DNA of 64,000 nt from Thioalkalicoccus limnaeus (GCF_041197575.1 NZ_JBDKXB010000005.1:62001-126000); one strand, 5' to 3'. Numbered from the stretch's first letter, positions 9,114 through 18,002 are shown. The notes: generated by a model not told the origin, from the sequence alone. A program made the numbers and translations.

Positions 9114-9848
9114 TCAGTCACCGGCGGCCTCACCGAGCGCGCGCGTGACGAGCCACCCGATCGCAAACAGGACCGCCACGGCGGCGAGCCCCGATACGAA
9201 CCACCACCAAGGGTCGTGTTCGGCCGTCAGGCCCTCGACCGACCAGGCCCCCAGCGCGGAATAGAGCCACAGGGTCGGCGCACGCCCCAGACCGATCGCC
9301 GCCAGGGCATGGCGTGCCTCGATCCCAGCCGAGCGGTACAGCCAGTTCAGGATCCCATTCGGTGACATCGGGTGCAATTGGGTCAGGAAGACCAGCCAGC
9401 CACCGCGGCGCGCGACGGCGGCCAAGATTCTTTCAGCGCCGGGGTGTAGACGCACGAATCGAGCGCGCAATGGACCGGTGAACCAGCGGCTCGCGACCCA
9501 AACGGTACCGGCCGCCAGGACATAGCCGATCCAGATGCCGAAGAACCCGGCCCACAGGCCGAAGGTCGCACCCGACGCGACGACGACCAAGAGTGTCGGC
9601 AACGCGGCGACAGACAACAGATAGAAGAGGCCGATGATCAGCACCGGCGCCCAGATGCCCAGTTGGTCGGCCTGTGTGCGCAGTGCGGCGATCCAGTCAC
9701 CGAGTGGCAGGTGCGGGGCCGAGAGGAGGGCCAGGCCCAGCACTGCCGCGATGACCAGGACACCGATCCGATCGGATGAGAAACGCCGGGGCCGGTCATT
9801 GGCCTGGATGAGCCGCTCCTGGGTCGCTGGGTGGTGGCGGCCCTTCAT
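9114..9848 (-). CDS. TVP38/TMEM64 (DedA-like) membrane protein
   Basis: 244-residue polytopic membrane protein of the SNARE-associated/TVP38 family. The hydrophobic core includes ATFGLWAGFFGIWIGYVLAA, a basic loop (RWFTGPLRARFVRLHPGAER) and the typical segment LVFLTQLHPMSPNGILNWLY. Relatives are thought to move or scramble lipids across membranes. The ATG overlaps the upstream DUF2334 stop as ATGA, so it is translationally coupled and the last of a four-gene unit. The open frame extends upstream to 10397, but that part only shadows the DUF2334 gene. Confidence 0.85.
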   Translation of the reverse strand: MKGRHHPATQERLIQANDRPRRFSSDRIGVLVIAAVLGLALLSAPHLPLGDWIAALRTQADQLGIWAPVLIIGLFYLLSVAALPTLLVVVASGATFGLWAGFFGIWIGYVLAAGTVWVASRWFTGPLRARFVRLHPGAERILAAVARRGGWLVFLTQLHPMSPNGILNWLYRSAGIEARHALAAIGLGRAPTLWLYSALGAWSVEGLTAEHDPWWWFVSGLAAVAVLFAIGWLVTRALGEAAGD

Positions 9849-10648
9849 GGTTTGGAAAGTCCCGTCGGGCCCTTCCCGGGCCAGCCCGACGGAGGCTCGG
9901 CGGCGAGCGGTTGGTCCTGGCGCCGCGCGGTCCGGATCTGGGCCGGTGGCAGTTCGGGAACCCGTCGCGCCGGCCCGTAGCGGTCGACATCGCGCCACAG
10001 GTCGTTCGCCAGCCGAAGATCCAGATCGAATGGGTGGATGGCCAGGCGAATCGGTCGATCGCCGGCCAGGAACCGGATCAGTCCGTTCGTCAAGCGCAGG
10101 GTCCGCGCGCGCGCCGCGTTGTCGGCCTCGTAGCCGAGCAGCGGCAGCCGGTCGAAGCGATCCACGGCGGCATCGTAGACGCCGGTCAGCAGCTCGTAGT
10201 AGCGGAACGGCAGGTTCGCGAGCCTGGCGCGGGGAATCCGTCCCATGGCCCAGGCTGGGGGGACGTAGAGTTGCGGTGGTTGGAGCCCGGTGTCGGCGAA
10301 CCAGGCGAAACAACGTGTGATCAGGTCCGCGATCTCGTCCTCGTTCAATGCGAGGTGCTCGGCGACCCGGCGCGAGATCAGCCGGCTGTGCAGCCAATGC
10401 GCCGGGCCGGCGATCCGGTCGACCCGATGCCGCCAGCCATGCCCGGCCAGAACGTGACCGATACCTTCCCAGGCGCGCAGGGTGCGGATCTGCGTCCGCG
10501 ACCAGGCCAGGCCGGGCACGACCAGCAAGGTGATCGGGCCACTGCCGCGACGATCCAGGGCCATGAGGATCTGTTCGACGCGCCCCATCGTCTCGGGCAT
10601 CAGATCGTGCACCGAGATCAGCCGCTGCCCCGATTCCTGCATCGTCAT
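9845..10648 (-). CDS. DUF2334 polysaccharide deacetylase-like protein
   Basis: 267 residues, cytoplasmic by sequence (no signal peptide). Opens with LISVHDLMPETMGRVEQIL and continues with LLVVPGLAW, a GHGWRHR segment and LAIHPFDLDLRL. These correspond to the Asp- and His-containing metal-site motifs of the NodB/DUF2334 superfamily, so a metal-dependent deacetylation of an N-acetyl sugar is plausible but unproven. It overlaps the upstream glycosyltransferase by 4 bases and the downstream TVP38 gene by 4 bases, implying joint expression and probably a joint pathway on an envelope glycan or glycolipid. Confidence 0.85.
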   Translation of the reverse strand: MTMQESGQRLISVHDLMPETMGRVEQILMALDRRGSGPITLLVVPGLAWSRTQIRTLRAWEGIGHVLAGHGWRHRVDRIAGPAHWLHSRLISRRVAEHLALNEDEIADLITRCFAWFADTGLQPPQLYVPPAWAMGRIPRARLANLPFRYYELLTGVYDAAVDRFDRLPLLGYEADNAARARTLRLTNGLIRFLAGDRPIRLAIHPFDLDLRLANDLWRDVDRYGPARRVPELPPAQIRTARRQDQPLAAEPPSGWPGKGPTGLSKP

Positions 10649-11814
10649 GCGACCCCCTCGCTCCGCCCCTGGTTCAGGACCCGCAGCCAGTGGGTCAGGT
10701 TACGATCGTTCATGTCGCGCGCCGCCTCGCGCGCGACCTGCGCCTTGCGGTCCCGGATCGCCGGGTCCAGGCCGTCGATACGGCGCAAGGCCTCCGTCAG
10801 GTCTTCTTCATCGCGCATCGAGAAGAGCCCCCGGCTCAGCGGTTCCCACCTCGCGATGCCGCAGTGCCGGGAGATCACGACCAATCGGCCGCGGGCCATG
10901 GCCTCGAGCGCGATCGTGCCGAAGGATTCGACCTTCGATGGCAAGACCAGGCAGTCGACGTCATCGATCAGGGCCATGACCTGCGACCGTTTGACCCAGC
11001 CGATGTAGCAGAGATTCGGCAATCTCTGCGCCTCGTCCTCGATCCAGCCGCGCAAGGGTCCATCACCGGCGATCTGAAACTCCAACTGGGGCAGCGCGCG
11101 GGCGGCTTCGATCACCGTGTGCAGGTTCTTCTCGGGTGCTAGCCGGCCGGCGAACAGGATCTTCGACAGGCGTGACCGCAGCGGCAACGGGTCGGCCTCG
11201 AGAAAGCGCCGCGGGATCGATGTGCCCATCACATCCAGGTTGGCGGCCCCCATCGAACGGGCGACAGCGACCATCTCATCGGTGTTGGCCAGGACTAGAT
11301 GGCAGCGGCTCAACAGGATGCGGTTGGAAACGACGAGACAGGCCTCGGCGGCCTTCGCCGAGATTCGCAGTCCGGAAAAGAGCTCGGTCAGTCGCTCGAA
11401 ATGGGTGTGGAAGCCAGCGATGACCTTGATTCCCCGACGACGGGCCAGGTGCATGCCGATCAGACCAAAGGGGCCCGGGGTTGGGATGATGACGGCATGG
11501 GGTCGCAAGCGCTCCAGACGCCGGGCCACGAGCGAGACGGGGGGCCAGATGATCTTCTGCGTCGGATCGCCCGGCATCGGGAAACGCATGCCGCCGCGCC
11601 ATTTGCCGGCGCGCAGGCGCGGCGCTACCGTCGTCACCTGGACGCCAACGGCACGCAGGTGCTCGGCCAGGTCGCGGTAATAGGCGCCGACGCCGTTGCG
11701 TTCGGGGACCGCGTCCGACACGATCGCGACCCGGAGCCCCTGCGCGACCTCGGTCAAGGCCGCGGGCTCGGGTCGTGGCGAGTGTTTCCATTCCGTCGTC
11801 GAAAGGTTCAGCAT
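10645..11814 (-). CDS. GT4-family glycosyltransferase
   Basis: 389-residue GT-B enzyme. The N-terminal acceptor domain has RVAIVSDAVPERNGVGAYYR (the glycine loop of GT4 enzymes) and IPTPGPFGLIGMHLA. The C-terminal donor domain has FAGRLAPEKNLHTVIEAARA and the EX7E motif in KVESFGTIALEAMARGR. The fold suggests a retaining transferase using a nucleotide-diphospho-sugar; sugar and acceptor cannot be read from sequence. It starts 4 bases after the sulfotransferase stop and overlaps the DUF2334 gene, so it is the core glycosylation enzyme of this four-gene unit. Overall it resembles PimB/MgtA-like lipid glycosyltransferases. Confidence 0.88.
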   Translation of the reverse strand: MLNLSTTEWKHSPRPEPAALTEVAQGLRVAIVSDAVPERNGVGAYYRDLAEHLRAVGVQVTTVAPRLRAGKWRGGMRFPMPGDPTQKIIWPPVSLVARRLERLRPHAVIIPTPGPFGLIGMHLARRRGIKVIAGFHTHFERLTELFSGLRISAKAAEACLVVSNRILLSRCHLVLANTDEMVAVARSMGAANLDVMGTSIPRRFLEADPLPLRSRLSKILFAGRLAPEKNLHTVIEAARALPQLEFQIAGDGPLRGWIEDEAQRLPNLCYIGWVKRSQVMALIDDVDCLVLPSKVESFGTIALEAMARGRLVVISRHCGIARWEPLSRGLFSMRDEEDLTEALRRIDGLDPAIRDRKAQVAREAARDMNDRNLTHWLRVLNQGRSEGVA

Positions 11815-11818
11815 GGGT

Positions 11819-13066
11819 TCAAGCGTTCCCCCGGTTCGAATACTCCGGCCTGTGCGTCACGTCCATGCCTTCTGCCGCTTCTCGTGCGAGCCCCGGTGGT
11901 GTCCCCGGTCTCGCGAGTGCGCGATCGAAGCGCTGGTACAGGGGGTCGAAACGCTCCCGAATCTGTGCTGATGTGAGACCGACCTGCCCGGCATCGTAGC
12001 GGTGACGGCTGCGGTAACCTTTCGCGTCGCGTTGTGCCTGCGCCAAATGGTACCGAAAGACCGGACCCGAGGTCAGGCCGAGGCGCTCGTAAACCTGGTC
12101 GACGGTGTGGATCAGATCAGGCCCGAGGGCGCGCATCTCGATCCACGCGCGTCGCTCCGGCGGGAGCGAAGCAAGGGCCTGGTGCAGGTTCTCGTAATAG
12201 AACGCCAGTTGTGCGAGCAACCGGTCCTGGAAATCGGGAAGGACCCGCTCCACGTCGAACAGGTCGAGTCCGGCGCGCAGCGAGCTGAGCTGCGATGGCA
12301 GCGTCTCGGCCGGCGCCCTCAGGCAGACGATGAAACGGGCATCCGGGAAACGCTCGACCAGGCTTCCGGCCAGCGGCGCAAAGGCCGCATTCTTCGACAG
12401 CAAGCGTTTGTCCTGGCCGTGCACGTACAGGTGCCGCTTGAGATTGGACTCGTAAAAATCCAGCAGGCGTTGGCGATCCGCCGCCGGCATATCCCGGTCG
12501 AAGGTGCCCATGCGCCAGATCCACGCCAGATGGGGGAAGGCCAGGACGAGAATGAAGCACGCCAGCACCGGCGTCAGCGAGAAATAGTCTTCCTCCGGGT
12601 CCTGCAGCCGCATCGGATGCACCCCGTCGAGATGGCCGAACACCAGGTTTTCGATCCGGTTCAGCAAGCGCGCGGCCGGGGAGCCGACGAATCGGTCGAC
12701 GCGGGCCAGGGCCAACCAGATCCGCCGCTCGGTGACCGATAGCGCGAACAGGCACTCCCAGGTCGAGAAGGTCGTGAACTGCGGGTCCTTGGCCAACACG
12801 CGATGCAGGTGTGTCGTGCCGCTTCGCGGGACGCCGAGGATAAACAGCGGCTCGCGGATCTCGACGCGGCGATAACCGCGGAACAACAACTCGTCAAGAA
12901 GGAAGCCGAGCCAGTGGATGCCCTGCATCACCAGGAACAGCGGCAGAAAGCCGGCAAGAACGAGCACATGGCGCCACGAGAAACGTCCGCCATGGCGAGC
13001 CGGTCGCAGCGATGCGACCAGGGACCGAAGGATGCGAAAGCTGGTTGCGACGAAGAGTGAAGGCAT
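11819..13066 (-). CDS. membrane-associated sulfotransferase
   Basis: 415 residues. The 5'-phosphosulfate loop for PAPS appears as LGVPRSGTTHLHRVLAKDPQ, and the 3'-phosphate motif region as ARFIVCLRAPAETLPSQLSS. One or two hydrophobic helices near the N-terminus (VLVLAGFLPLFLVMQGIHWL) suggest membrane attachment. It would transfer sulfate from PAPS to a hydroxyl or amine of a sugar or lipid. The start at 13066 avoids an upstream in-frame extension (to 13234) that reads like non-coding composition. It heads the unit with the GT4, DUF2334 and TVP38 genes, so the product may be a sulfated glycolipid or polysaccharide. Confidence 0.85.
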   Translation of the reverse strand: MPSLFVATSFRILRSLVASLRPARHGGRFSWRHVLVLAGFLPLFLVMQGIHWLGFLLDELLFRGYRRVEIREPLFILGVPRSGTTHLHRVLAKDPQFTTFSTWECLFALSVTERRIWLALARVDRFVGSPAARLLNRIENLVFGHLDGVHPMRLQDPEEDYFSLTPVLACFILVLAFPHLAWIWRMGTFDRDMPAADRQRLLDFYESNLKRHLYVHGQDKRLLSKNAAFAPLAGSLVERFPDARFIVCLRAPAETLPSQLSSLRAGLDLFDVERVLPDFQDRLLAQLAFYYENLHQALASLPPERRAWIEMRALGPDLIHTVDQVYERLGLTSGPVFRYHLAQAQRDAKGYRSRHRYDAGQVGLTSAQIRERFDPLYQRFDRALARPGTPPGLAREAAEGMDVTHRPEYSNRGNA

Positions 13067-13310
13067 GAAGCGATCCAGGTCGCGGTGCACGGTGGGGTGC
13101 TCATGATCCCTGCATTCGAAGGAAATCGCTTCGCAAACGCCTAGCCGAGCGGCACGCAAGGCGTTCGGCGGCAGATGGGAACCATATCGACGATCACGGC
13201 CGGCAAGGTTACACCGCCCGTTTCGTGCCCGCAACCCGAGCCACCCACACCCAGGGGCGAAGGTTCTGCTGAATGGGCCGGTTCCTGATCCGACAGCGCA
13301 GCAATGGCGG

Positions 13311-15122
13311 TCAGGCGGCGGTTCGCCGGTGGCTGCGCCGGATGTCGGCCTGCGCTGCGGCCCGGGCGGCGGCCTTGGCCACGGCCTCCTTGCCGCCGCG
13401 CGTCGTCTGGTAGAGGCCGAGATCCTCGTAGTCGGTCTCGTCTGCCGGCGTGATCGCCGCGTCCCGGTATTCGAGCCGCTTGGGATCGGCGGCGATCGCC
13501 TCCTCGATCGCGCGCAGGCGGCGCACGACGCGCCAGAAGGTGAAGATGTCGCGGACCTCGCGGTACAGGTAACGCGGATAGAAGATCAGCGGGTTCTCGC
13601 GCGGGAGACCAGGCCGGCGCTGGGTGCGCGCCGGCAGCCGCAGCAACCCGCCCTCGACCGGGTGGATGCCGAGGTTCACCGGGAAGTGGTGATACCAGCC
13701 GACGTACATGCGCGTCTTGCGGATATCCCCGCCGAGTGCATGAGTCCGCTCGAGGATGGTCGTCATGTGGTCCCACGAGTAGTAGCTGCGCCACATGTGC
13801 AGGTACGCCTCGTCCCAGTCCTCGTCCGACATCACCGGATGGTGGGTGACGCGGTAGTTGGTGTTGTAGCGGTTGAAGTCCGGATCCAGCCATTCGCCGG
13901 AGGTGTACAGGCGGGCATGATCGGCCGAACCCGGCAGGGGCGTCAGCTGGGTGAAGTAGATGTGGTCGACCGGCAGCTCGCGCTTGATGATCTCGACGTC
14001 GCGTATCAGCGATTCTTTCGTGTCGAATGGGAAGCCGACGATGTAGCCGGCCGAGATCGCGACCGGATACTTCTTCCACTCCAGCAGCATCTCGCGGTAG
14101 TCGGTGATCCGGTTCTGGGCCTTTCCGGCGGCCTTGAGGTTGTCCGGATTGATGTTCTCCAAGCCGACGAAGACGATCTTGGTCCCCGCCTCGACGGCCT
14201 TGGGGATGAAATTCGGCACCTGGTGGCAGCGGGTATCGACCTGGATCGAGAGCTCGAGCCGAATGCCCATCCGCTGCTGGAGCTCGATCAGCCCGTCGAG
14301 GAGTTCCGGCCAGTTCTTGTTGCGCGCTAGGTTGTCGTCGGTGACGAAGAACTGGCGGATGCCCTGGTCGTTGTTCTCGCGGATGATCTTTTCCAGGTCC
14401 TCCTTGGTGCGAAAGCGGCTTTTTCGGCCGTGGACGTTGATGATGGTGCAGAAGGTGCACTGGTAAGGGCAGCCGCGGCCGACGTCGAAGCTCGAGATCC
14501 AGCCGATCGTGCGCCGGAGGTCTTCCTCGGCGAGGATCGGGATCGGCGCCCCGGCGATCTCCGGCAGGTTTTCCAGGTAGTTGTACATCGGCCGGAGGCA
14601 CCCGGCGTAGGCGTCCTGGAGCACTTGGTCGAGTCGCCCCTCCTCGGCCTCGCCGAGGAAGAAGGCGATGCCCTGTTCGATGGCCTGCTGCATGTCGGGT
14701 GTCGGCTCCTTCAGTGTGGCCATGATCCCGGAGACATGGAAGCCGCCGATGCAAACGGGTACGCCGGCCGCGACGAACGGCTGGGCCAGGTCGAGCGAGC
14801 GCGGAAACTGGTTCGACTGCACGCCGACCATCGCGATCAGCCCCTTGCCGCCGTCGCGTTGGATCATCCGGATCAGCTTGGGCGCCTTGACGATGTAGTT
14901 GGTTTCGTCGATCGCGGTGAGACGGATCTCGACGTTCGGCCCCAGGACCTGCCGGTCGCGGCAGTCGCGGCCGAGCCCGTTCAAGGTTGCCAGCGAGTTG
15001 GCCGGCATGCACGAGCGCCACCACTGGAGCGGATAGCCTTCCTCGTCGTAACGCGCCGGCACGATCATGATGAGATGGAAGATCTCGCGGCCTGAATCGC
15101 TGGTCGTCGGTTTGCGCATCAT
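13311..15122 (-). CDS. B12-binding domain radical SAM protein (copy 2)
   Basis: 603 residues. The N-terminal third resembles a cobalamin-binding Rossmann domain (MVGVQSNQFPRSLDLAQPFV, VCIGGFHVSG). The centre is a radical SAM barrel with the cluster motif CPYQCTFC, then FFVTDDNLARN and VGLENINPDNLKAAGKAQN. The C-terminal third is specific to this subfamily (HMWRSYYSWDHMT, YVGWYHHFPVNLG). It probably carries out methylation or rearrangement on an unreactive carbon of an unknown substrate. The start at 15122 aligns residue for residue with the paralogue immediately upstream. The open frame extending to 15350 is not supported by homology. No strong ribosome-binding site is visible. Confidence 0.88.
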   Translation of the reverse strand: MMRKPTTSDSGREIFHLIMIVPARYDEEGYPLQWWRSCMPANSLATLNGLGRDCRDRQVLGPNVEIRLTAIDETNYIVKAPKLIRMIQRDGGKGLIAMVGVQSNQFPRSLDLAQPFVAAGVPVCIGGFHVSGIMATLKEPTPDMQQAIEQGIAFFLGEAEEGRLDQVLQDAYAGCLRPMYNYLENLPEIAGAPIPILAEEDLRRTIGWISSFDVGRGCPYQCTFCTIINVHGRKSRFRTKEDLEKIIRENNDQGIRQFFVTDDNLARNKNWPELLDGLIELQQRMGIRLELSIQVDTRCHQVPNFIPKAVEAGTKIVFVGLENINPDNLKAAGKAQNRITDYREMLLEWKKYPVAISAGYIVGFPFDTKESLIRDVEIIKRELPVDHIYFTQLTPLPGSADHARLYTSGEWLDPDFNRYNTNYRVTHHPVMSDEDWDEAYLHMWRSYYSWDHMTTILERTHALGGDIRKTRMYVGWYHHFPVNLGIHPVEGGLLRLPARTQRRPGLPRENPLIFYPRYLYREVRDIFTFWRVVRRLRAIEEAIAADPKRLEYRDAAITPADETDYEDLGLYQTTRGGKEAVAKAAARAAAQADIRRSHRRTAA

Positions 15123-15174
15123 GGTCGTTGCCGAATCTGGTATGGGATGATGGGCCGGTGCGGCCGGCCCCGCT

Positions 15175-16965
15175 TCAGGCGACGCGCCGGCGCGGCGCGG
15201 CAGCCTTGCGCTCGGCGGCCTTGGCGACCGCCTCGCGGCCGCCGCGGGTGTCCTGGTAGAGCGCCAAGTCGTCGAAGTCCTGCTCGCTCGGTGGCGTGAT
15301 CGCCTCGTCGCGATAGGCGAAGCGCTCCGGGTCGGCGGCGATACGCGCATCGATCCTGCGCATGCGCCGCACGATCCGCCAGAAGGTCAGCATGTCGCGC
15401 GCCTCGCGGAAGAAGTACTTCGGATAGAAGACGAGCGGGTGTTCGCGCGGCAGCGTGGGCCGGCGGTCGAGGCGCGAGCGCAGCTGGACCAGCCCGCCCT
15501 CGAGCGGATGGAGCCCCAGATTGATCGGGAAATGGTGGTACCAGCCGAGGTAATTGCGGGTCTTGCGGATATCGCCGCGCAGGGCATGGGCGCGCTTGAG
15601 CATGCGGGTCATGTGGTCCCACGAGTAGTAGCGGCGCCACATCTCGCGATAGGCGTCGTCCCACTCCTCGTCGGTCATCCGCGGGTGGTGGATGACCCGG
15701 AAGTTCGTGTTGTAACGCGTGAGGTCGGGGTCCATCCATTCGCCGGACTGATAGATGCGCGCGTGATCGGCCGAGCCCGGCAGCGGGGTCAGCATCGTGA
15801 AGAAGATATGATCGATCGCGAGCTCGCGTTTGATGATCTCGACATCGCGCATCAGCGATTCCTTCGTGTCGAAGGGCAGGCCGACGATGTAACCGGCGCA
15901 GATGGTGACCGGGTGCCTCTTCCAGGCGAGCAGCATCTCGCGGTAGTCGGTGATGCGATTCTGTGCCTTGCCGGTCGTTTCCAGGTTGTCCGGGTTGATG
16001 TTCTCCAAGCCGATGAAGACGGTGTTGACGCCGGCGGCGGCGGCCTTGTCGATGAAGCCTGGGATCTGGTGGCAGCGGGTGTCGACCTGGACCGAGAGTT
16101 CCAGTTTGATACCCTGCTCCTCGCGCAGCCGGATCAGGGTGTCGAACAGGGCCGACCAGTTCTGGTTGCGGGCCAGGTTGTCATCGGTGACGAAGAACTG
16201 GCGGATCCCTTGGGCGTCGTTCTCCAGCACGATCCGCTCGAGGTCCGCAGTGGTGCGAAAGCGACTCTTGCGCCCGTGGACATTGATGATGGTGCAGAAG
16301 GAGCACTTGTACGGGCAGCCGCGGCCGACGTCGAAGCTGGAGATCCAGCCCATCGTGCGCTTGATATCCTCCTCGTCGAGGATCGGGATCGGCGCCCCGG
16401 CGATCGTCGGCAGTTGTCCGAGGTAATCGTAAACCGGCTTCAGGCGGTTCTCGTAGGCATCGCGCAGGATCTCGTCGAGCCGGCCCTCCTCGGCCTCGCC
16501 GAGGAACAGGCTGATGCCTTGATCCATCGCCGCCTGGATCTCCGGGGTGGTCTCGGGAAGCATCGCGAAGCAACCGGAGACGTGGAAGCCGCCGAGGCAG
16601 ACCGGCAGGCCCGCCGCGAGGAAGGGTTGGGCCAGATCGACGGCGCGCGGAAACTGATTGGATTGCACCCCGACCAGCGCGATCAGACACCGGCCGCCAT
16701 CGCGCTGGACCATCTCGATGATCTGCTTGGGCCGCACGAGGCGGTTGGCCTCGTCGATCGCCGTCAGCCGGATCTCGACATCCTGTCCCAGGACGTGGCG
16801 GTCCCGGCAGTCACGGCCCAGCCCGTTCAGCGCGGCCAGCGAGTTCGACGGCAGCACCGAACGCCACCAGACCAACGGGTAGCCGTCCTCGTCGTATTTG
16901 GTCGGCGTGATCAAGACCAGGTGAAAGACCTCGGGAGGTCTCTGCCCTGTCGGCGGTTTGTCCAT
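15175..16965 (-). CDS. B12-binding domain radical SAM protein (copy 1)
   Basis: 596 residues and the tandem paralogue of the next gene downstream, 52 bases away. It has the same architecture: B12-binding-like domain (LVGVQSNQFPRAVDLAQPFL), radical SAM cluster motif CPYKCSFC, FFVTDDNLARNQNW, FIGLENINPDNLETTGKAQN and the family C-terminus (MWRRYYSWDHMT, YLGWYHHFPINLG). The two proteins appear about 70% identical by eye, so this is a duplication rather than two unrelated enzymes. The start at 16965 is chosen to match the paralogue; in-frame starts also exist at 16989, 17010 and 17061 (GTG). Function unknown. Confidence 0.87.
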   Translation of the reverse strand: MDKPPTGQRPPEVFHLVLITPTKYDEDGYPLVWWRSVLPSNSLAALNGLGRDCRDRHVLGQDVEIRLTAIDEANRLVRPKQIIEMVQRDGGRCLIALVGVQSNQFPRAVDLAQPFLAAGLPVCLGGFHVSGCFAMLPETTPEIQAAMDQGISLFLGEAEEGRLDEILRDAYENRLKPVYDYLGQLPTIAGAPIPILDEEDIKRTMGWISSFDVGRGCPYKCSFCTIINVHGRKSRFRTTADLERIVLENDAQGIRQFFVTDDNLARNQNWSALFDTLIRLREEQGIKLELSVQVDTRCHQIPGFIDKAAAAGVNTVFIGLENINPDNLETTGKAQNRITDYREMLLAWKRHPVTICAGYIVGLPFDTKESLMRDVEIIKRELAIDHIFFTMLTPLPGSADHARIYQSGEWMDPDLTRYNTNFRVIHHPRMTDEEWDDAYREMWRRYYSWDHMTRMLKRAHALRGDIRKTRNYLGWYHHFPINLGLHPLEGGLVQLRSRLDRRPTLPREHPLVFYPKYFFREARDMLTFWRIVRRMRRIDARIAADPERFAYRDEAITPPSEQDFDDLALYQDTRGGREAVAKAAERKAAAPRRRVA

Positions 16966-17246
16966 GGCTGGATTGACGATCGCGGTCATCGAATGGTAGC
17001 GATTGGCCATGTCGCCGGAGGGTACACCGCCGGCCGGACACCCGCAAGCCGACCCGGTCACTCGCCTGGACCCTCGGCCTCGGCAAGCGCCGAATCACTG
17101 CGGCAAGTCGGATGGGCAGTGCACCGCTGCAGGGTCTCATGACGCTGCCGGCTGCCCGCATCGACATGCCGGCCTTGAAGTGGTTTCCGCACGCTGATAC
17201 CTCGTCACCCGGGTTGTGCCCGGGTGACGAGGTGCTTCAATGCCTC

Positions 17247-17591
17247 TCAGCAGGAGTGAGAGAAGAAACTGGGCAGGCCGGCGAGTCGGCAAGCCTGTTT
17301 GCAGCCGCCGTTCGGGAACAGTGCTTTCAGGTCGCGTTGCAGTCCGGGACTGCCGTAGCGGTTGATCTGGCTGCCGATCTCGCGGAGCAACAAGCGCGCT
17401 GGCGGCGCGAAGCCATGGATCTGGAAGTACTCGCGCAGGAAGGTGATCACCGTCCAATGGGCCTTGGTCAGCGTCAGGCCCTCGTCGGCGGCGAGCGCGG
17501 TCGCGATGTCTTGGTCCCAGGCATCGAAATCGGTGAGAAAACCACCGGGGTTGAACAACAGGTCACGGCCGGCGATCTGTATGGCAGGCAT
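17247..17591 (-). CDS. DsrC/TusE-family sulfur carrier protein
   Basis: 114-residue small sulfur-relay protein. Family hallmarks are GFLTDFDAWDQDIATALAAD, LTLTKAHWTVITFLREYF and the C-terminal arm LFPNGG..CRLAGLP. In DsrC two arm cysteines 11 residues apart, one penultimate, form the trisulfide or disulfide used in sulfite reductase chemistry; TusE keeps only one. Here Cys101 occupies the first position, but the last cysteine is residue 114, 13 positions on and at the very C-terminus, and there is an extra Cys97. It is thus a divergent DsrC paralogue. The start has a strong GGAGGAG ribosome-binding site. No dsr genes are adjacent. Confidence 0.9.
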   Translation of the reverse strand: MPAIQIAGRDLLFNPGGFLTDFDAWDQDIATALAADEGLTLTKAHWTVITFLREYFQIHGFAPPARLLLREIGSQINRYGSPGLQRDLKALFPNGGCKQACRLAGLPSFFSHSC

Positions 17592-17689
17592 GGTCGTTGG
17601 CTCCTCCACCTGACAGGTGGTTAAGGACAGGCTGGTATCGAAAGAGGTTCTTCCCGGAACCGGAGAGTCCCTGTTATGGGGGCCTCGAG

Positions 17690-17828
17690 AAATTGCCATC
17701 CGGGCAATTTTTCAAGGCGCGAAGCGAAAATACGATTTCCGCTTCGATTCATTTTCAGTCGCTTAGGCGACTGAAAATGGCGGGGCATCCTTGCCCCGCG
17801 CGGGCATCTTGAATTTTTCAAGGTGCCC
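17690..17828. repeat. cluster of five consecutive hairpins in intergenic DNA
   Basis: The 411-base gap 17592-18002 between the DsrC-like gene and glcB holds five head-to-tail inverted repeats. They are 17690-17697/17703-17710 (aaattgcc); 17721-17726/17740-17745 (gaagcg); 17750-17762/17767-17779, a perfect 13-bp stem (cattttcagtcgc) with a 4-base loop; 17781-17787/17792-17798 (cggggca); and 17802-17813/17817-17828 (gggcatcttgaa, one G-U pair). A 15-base direct repeat, aatttttcaaggYgc, lies at 17706-17720 and 17812-17826. This could be a structured RNA, a REP-like element or a remnant mobile palindrome. No protein gene is visible in it. Confidence 0.65.
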
Positions 17829-18002
17829 TTATGTCGTCGACCGATGCGGCCGGAGTCACGAGCGGATCCTGTCGGACACCGGCCCTCGGCCTGCCAAGTA
17901 TGGATCATGACGAGCGGTTTTGCTGAGGCGCCTGATCAGGGCGAAGAGCGGCTCGCTTGGTGGCGGCGGCCGCTCTGCCGTGCATCCGCTGACCGATCTG
18001 CC

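Noticed and set aside
9849..10397. N-terminal extension of the TVP38-like protein
   Set aside because: The upstream part of the frame only shadows the DUF2334 gene in another frame; the ATGA-coupled start at 9848 fits the family.
13141..15024. 627-residue open frame overlapping the radical SAM gene
   Set aside because: It is a frame-shifted shadow of the radical SAM gene, with Arg/Pro/Asp-rich composition and no domain.
13311..16965. BchE-like magnesium-protoporphyrin cyclase or hopanoid-type methylase
   Set aside because: The B12-plus-radical-SAM layout is shared, but the C-terminal region and neighbours do not match these enzymes and there are no other pigment or hopanoid genes in the window.
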